Source of the DNA: Collimonas sp. UBA1456
Lineage (GTDB): Bacteria; Pseudomonadota; Gammaproteobacteria; Burkholderiales; Burkholderiaceae_D
Direction of reading: 5' to 3'
NCBI GenBank assembly: GCA_002325825.1
Contig: DCSW01000057.1
Span: 273 to 30,966, forward strand
DNA length: 30,694 bases
A model generated the notes under the pieces. The model did not search any database and had not been told where the DNA came from. It saw nothing but the letters and a program-made list of their open reading frames with translations. Of this stretch, positions 27,859-30,694 are shown piece by piece; position 1 is the stretch's first letter, and every line of letters starts with the position of its first letter. The translations under genes and the position numbers were made by a program.

Positions 27859-28128
27859 TTAAGCAATAAAGATTAAGACAGTTTTAAGACTCTGATGGTT
27901 CAGTGTCTTGATAGTTAGGTATATTGGGTTGTCTAATAGCGAAGCCAATGCGCTGCTAATGGAGTGCTTGTCGGTGACATTCATGACGATCAGTATTACT
28001 GCTGCGCACAATTCGACAGCCAGTTGGTCGGGTCGATTCTTGCGGTGGCCGGTAGCGATGACCTGATGGCCATTTTGGGTAAATGTACGTACCATTTCGG
28101 CACCGAAGTTCGCTATTGTTCTAGCAAT
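27859..28128 (-). pseudogene. Fragment of a short-chain dehydrogenase (YdfG-like)
   Basis: Reading leftwards, the fragment gives FGAEMVRTFTQNGHQVIATG, then AVELCAAVILIVMNVTDKHS and SALASLLDNP. This is the stretch after the nucleotide-binding glycine motif in NADP-dependent 3-hydroxy acid dehydrogenases, where the family reads FGxxxARxFxxxGHxVxATGRR and LDVTDxxSI. The N-terminal Gly-rich part and about the last two thirds are lost. It cannot be active. Confidence 0.65.
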
Positions 28129-28249
28129 CTATACAATTATAATATATGCAATTTGTATTGCAAGTTGGTTTGTTGCTCGGCATTTGTTGCGACGCGTCAG
28201 GGGGGGGTAAGCCCAATCTGAGCAATAAATCTTATGTAATCGATGAATG

Positions 28250-28271
28250 TCGCCAGTTTCTGGCGATTTTT
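28250..28271 (+). terminator. Compact terminator upstream of the glyA promoter
   Basis: TCGCCAG (28250-28256) pairs with CTGGCGA (28260-28266) around TTT, followed by five T. Nothing coding on the plus strand precedes it, so it may insulate glyA or end a lost gene or small RNA. Confidence 0.65.
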
Positions 28272-28301
28272 AGCTGCCAGATCATGGCTTATGAACCAAT
28301 C

Positions 28302-28330
28302 TTGCCCAAATCTACGGCTTCACTTACAAT
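28302..28330 (+). promoter_or_regulatory. Probable sigma-70 promoter of the glyA leader
   Basis: TTGCCC (28302-28307, four of six) and TACAAT (28325-28330, five of six) stand 17 bases apart. Transcription would begin near 28337, a little before the riboswitch. Confidence 0.65.
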
Positions 28331-28351
28331 AAGCAAACAATTTCGTCTCAC

Positions 28352-28476
28352 TCGTCTCACGTGACTGGCGAAAAAATCATACCGCCGCGGGTTCAAAAGA
28401 ACGAGGTCGACTTTGGGAAAAAGTGGGTATCCACCGGGAAGCGTGAGATTTTATCTGCCGTGCGCCTGGGTGGCCC
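28352..28476 (+). ncRNA. ZTP/ZMP riboswitch (pfl motif) controlling glyA
   Basis: The leader carries the hallmarks of the ZTP riboswitch: TCTCACGTGACTGGCG at 28355-28370, then a variable arm, CCACCGGGAAGCGTGAGA to 28448, and CCGTGCGCCTGGG at 28458-28470. TCTCAC pairs with GTGAGA to form P1, and GGCG (28367-28370) can pair with CGCC (28463-28466) as the pseudoknot. The class senses the purine intermediate ZMP/ZTP that builds up when 10-formyl-tetrahydrofolate is short, and turns on one-carbon genes such as glyA. The usual GGGCA reads GGGTG here. A further stem, CGAATGAG (28489-28496) with CTCATTCG (28525-28532), may be the expression platform. Confidence 0.85.
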
Positions 28477-28565
28477 GAATAGAAAGTACGAATGAGACTG
28501 CCGCATTACCTACATCTTTGGGTCCTCATTCGATTTAGGCTCACCCTTATCGATTGGAGTATTAC

Positions 28566-29813
28566 ATGTTCGAGAAAAATCACACTATTGCCAATGTCGA
28601 TCCAGAATTATGGAGCGCCATTCAAAAAGAAAACCACCGCCAGCAAGAACATATCGAGCTGATCGCATCGGAAAACTACACTTCACCAGCGGTGATGGAA
28701 GCGCAAGGAACGCAGTTGACCAACAAGTACGCCGAGGGTTATCCGGGCAAGCGTTACTACGGCGGTTGCGAATTCGTCGATATCGTCGAGCAGTTGGCGA
28801 TCGACCGCGTTAAGGAACTGTTTGGTTCCGAAGCCGCTAACGTGCAGCCGAACTCCGGTTCGCAAGCCAATCAGGGCGTGTTCTTCGCCATGCTCAAACC
28901 AGGCGATACCATCATGGGTATGTCGCTGGCTGAAGGTGGGCACCTGACTCACGGCATGGCATTGAACATGTCCGGCAAGTGGTTCAACGTGGTATCCTAC
29001 GGCTTGAATGAAAAAGAAGAGATTGACTACGACGAATTTGAACGCTTGGCTCACGAAAAGAAGCCAAAGATGATAATCGCTGGCGCTTCTGCTTACTCCC
29101 TGCGTATCGATTTCGAGGGCATGTCCAAGATCGCCAAGGCTGTCGGCGCTTACTTCATGGTTGACATGGCGCACTACGCCGGTCTGATCGCCGCTGGTGA
29201 ATATCCGAATCCAGTGCCGCACGCCGATTTCGTTACGTCGACCACGCACAAATCTTTGCGCGGACCGCGCGGCGGCATCATCTTGATGAAAGCCCAGTTC
29301 GAGAAAGCCATCAATTCAGCGATTTTCCCAGGCATCCAGGGTGGTCCACTGATGCACGTTATCGCGGGCAAGGCCGTGGCCTTCCAGGAAGCGCTGAAAC
29401 CGGAATTCAAGGCCTACCAACAGCAAGTAGTGAAAAATGCCGATACGTTGGCAAAGGCATTGATTGCACGCGGCTTGCGCATCGTGTCGGGTCGTACCGA
29501 ATCGCACGTGATGCTAGTCGATTTGCGAGCCAAAAAAATCACTGGGAAGGCAGCCGAAGCAATCTTGGGTTCGGCGCAAATGACTTGCAACAAGAACGCC
29601 ATTCCGAACGACCCTGAGAAGCCATTCATTACGTCCGGCATCCGTGTCGGCAGCCCGGCGTTCACCACGCGTGGCTTCAACGAAGCCGAAACGACCAAGG
29701 TTGGTAACTTGATCGCTGACGTGCTGGATAATCCACATGACGCCGCCACCATAGAGCGTGTCAAAGCAGAAGTCAAGAAACTGACCGATGCTTTCCCGGT
29801 GTATGTGGCTTAA
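28566..29813 (+). CDS. glyA: Serine hydroxymethyltransferase GlyA
   Basis: GlyA transfers the serine side-chain carbon to tetrahydrofolate, giving glycine and 5,10-methylene-THF; it is PLP-dependent and cytosolic. The start is ATG 28566, with GGAG at 28556-28559; a TTG at 28554 is in frame but lies within the ribosome binding site. The 415 residues are normal. The PLP lysine is Lys229 in [12 protein letters not shown], and [13 protein letters not shown] lies near 55. Asp200 and His203 in VDMAHYAGL contact the cofactor. The ZTP riboswitch upstream sets its regulation. nrdR follows after 236 bases. It is intact. Confidence 0.97.
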   Translation: MFEKNHTIANVDPELWSAIQKENHRQQEHIELIASENYTSPAVMEAQGTQLTNKYAEGYPGKRYYGGCEFVDIVEQLAIDRVKELFGSEAANVQPNSGSQANQGVFFAMLKPGDTIMGMSLAEGGHLTHGMALNMSGKWFNVVSYGLNEKEEIDYDEFERLAHEKKPKMIIAGASAYSLRIDFEGMSKIAKAVGAYFMVDMAHYAGLIAAGEYPNPVPHADFVTSTTHKSLRGPRGGIILMKAQFEKAINSAIFPGIQGGPLMHVIAGKAVAFQEALKPEFKAYQQQVVKNADTLAKALIARGLRIVSGRTESHVMLVDLRAKKITGKAAEAILGSAQMTCNKNAIPNDPEKPFITSGIRVGSPAFTTRGFNEAETTKVGNLIADVLDNPHDAATIERVKAEVKKLTDAFPVYVA

Positions 29814-30049
29814 TAGCGCAGTCTGTCCCGTAGTCTCTGATGCGCTGATTGCCGACATGTCTTCGGTCCCCGGAAATTAGCGCAATTGGAGTCCTTGCGG
29901 CATCAGTGCTGCAAAGGGCTTTGTTACCAAATAACCTTGGCAAGCCTCAATATCATACCGATTATCAGCGATTGGCACGTGACCCCCAATGGGAATAATG
30001 TAGGGATGTACGGACAGCTAGCCGCAACTATCTTCGGATTACTTTCAAC

Positions 30050-30538
30050 ATGAAATGCCCATTCTGTCAGCACGAAGAAACCCAGGTTCTTGATACGCGT
30101 GTATCGGAAGAGGGTGATTCGATTCGTCGTCGGCGCCGTTGTATGCATTGCGACAAACGTTTTACGACTTACGAGCGGATCGATCTGGTGATGCCGGTGA
30201 TCGTCAAGAAAAATGGTAGCCGTAGCGATTTCGATCCACTTAAATTACGCGCCAGCCTAATGCTGGCCCTGCGCAAGCGGCCGGTTTCGCTCGAGGCGCT
30301 GGATGAGGCTTTGCAGCGGATCAAGGACAAGCTATTGTCCAGCGGCGAGCGCGAGATGCTATCTGGTCATGTCGGTGAACTGGTGATGCGCGAACTGAAG
30401 CGGCTCGACAAGATTGCTTATATCCGGTTTGCTTCAGTGTATAAAAGCTTTGAAGATGTCGCTGAGTTTCAGAACATGATTGAAGAGTTTTCGGGGCCGT
30501 TTAAAAATAATGTAAGTGGTAATGGTTTAAATGACTGA
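30050..30538 (+). CDS. nrdR: Transcriptional repressor NrdR
   Basis: NrdR is a zinc- and ATP-cone-containing repressor of ribonucleotide reductase genes, which senses ATP/dATP. The 162 residues have an N-terminal zinc ribbon (CPFC at 3-6 and CMHC at 31-34), a basic linker with RRRRRC, and an ATP-cone (about 49-139: [20 protein letters not shown]). ATG 30050 is the natural start. Its NrdR boxes would lie before nrd genes outside this window. The preceding gap (29814-30049) has no gene. It is intact, with a slightly longer C-terminal tail. Confidence 0.96.
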   Translation: MKCPFCQHEETQVLDTRVSEEGDSIRRRRRCMHCDKRFTTYERIDLVMPVIVKKNGSRSDFDPLKLRASLMLALRKRPVSLEALDEALQRIKDKLLSSGEREMLSGHVGELVMRELKRLDKIAYIRFASVYKSFEDVAEFQNMIEEFSGPFKNNVSGNGLND

Positions 30539-30692
30539 GCGCCGATTTGATTGGCACTTTTTTGTAAAAATGGATGCTGAAAATAGTTTTTTAATCGAAG
30601 AAGATACTACGGAAAATCCTATGCAATTGACAAGGTCCTCGGTAGGTAATCTTCCCGCAAAATATTATCGGTTTAAAGTAGGATTTTCTTAA
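30531..30692 (+). CDS. Small overlapping ORF of 53 codons after nrdR
   Basis: ATG 30531 overlaps the nrdR stop by eight bases and opens a 53-codon frame ([20 protein letters not shown] and on to [12 protein letters not shown]), ended by TAA 30690-30692. The overlap hints at translational coupling, but no Shine-Dalgarno sequence is visible. The protein has no signal or membrane helix. I do not recognise it; it could be the broken head of the gene that normally follows nrdR. Confidence 0.4.
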   Translation: MTERRFDWHFFVKMDAENSFLIEEDTTENPMQLTRSSVGNLPAKYYRFKVGFS

Positions 30693-30694
30693 AT

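Overview
This looks like a chromosomal segment of a betaproteobacterium of the order Burkholderiales, most like the Oxalobacteraceae (Herbaspirillum, Collimonas or Herminiimonas type). The evidence is the gene order scpB-rluB-rimP-nusA-infB-rbfA-truB-typA, hemE next to priA, the tolQRAB-pal-cpoB operon, glyA-nrdR, and the character of the proteins. Housekeeping genes are intact and moderately GC-rich. The spaces between them are long, AT-rich and full of broken genes. Such decay is typical of a bacterium that recently became host-restricted or passed through small populations; the lifestyle is inference.

Layout. 1-449: no gene; a homopolymer hairpin and one copy of a dispersed repeat. 465-1544: hemE with its terminator. 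1597-2416: an AT-rich gap holding two copies of a roughly 93-bp cassette with inverted DnaA boxes, the second abutting priA (2417-4459). 4460-9088: a graveyard containing two divergent RcsB-like response-regulator pseudogenes, an unrecognised three-gene remnant with good ribosome binding sites, and dead puuE-type allantoinase and uraH genes of urate breakdown. 9089-20882: the translation/transcription block (scpB with an internal deletion, rluB, a strong palindromic terminator, rimP-nusA-infB, rbfA, truB, typA). 20883-22937: an intergenic junction with a scrambled IS3-family remnant. 22938-27724 (minus strand): tRNA-Lys with its own promoter and terminator, then the Tol-Pal operon. 27859-28128: a dehydrogenase fragment. 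28250-30692: a terminator, a promoter, a ZTP (pfl) riboswitch, glyA, nrdR and a small overlapping frame.

How the genes work together. rimP, nusA, infB, rbfA, truB and typA supply 30S maturation, transcription elongation control, translation initiation, cold-shock maturation, tRNA pseudouridylation and ribosome assembly. tolQRAB-pal-cpoB maintains outer-membrane constriction at division. glyA under a ZTP riboswitch ties one-carbon supply to folate status. nrdR controls ribonucleotide reductase. The losses are accessory: signalling regulators, purine salvage from urate/allantoin, and the condensin partner ScpB.

I did not find a clearly new system. The items most worth a second look are the duplicated DnaA-box cassette at priA, the perfect 19-bp hairpin that replaces coding sequence in a response-regulator pseudogene, the pseudogenes that carry only nonsense changes, and the unrecognised operon remnant at 6174-7006.
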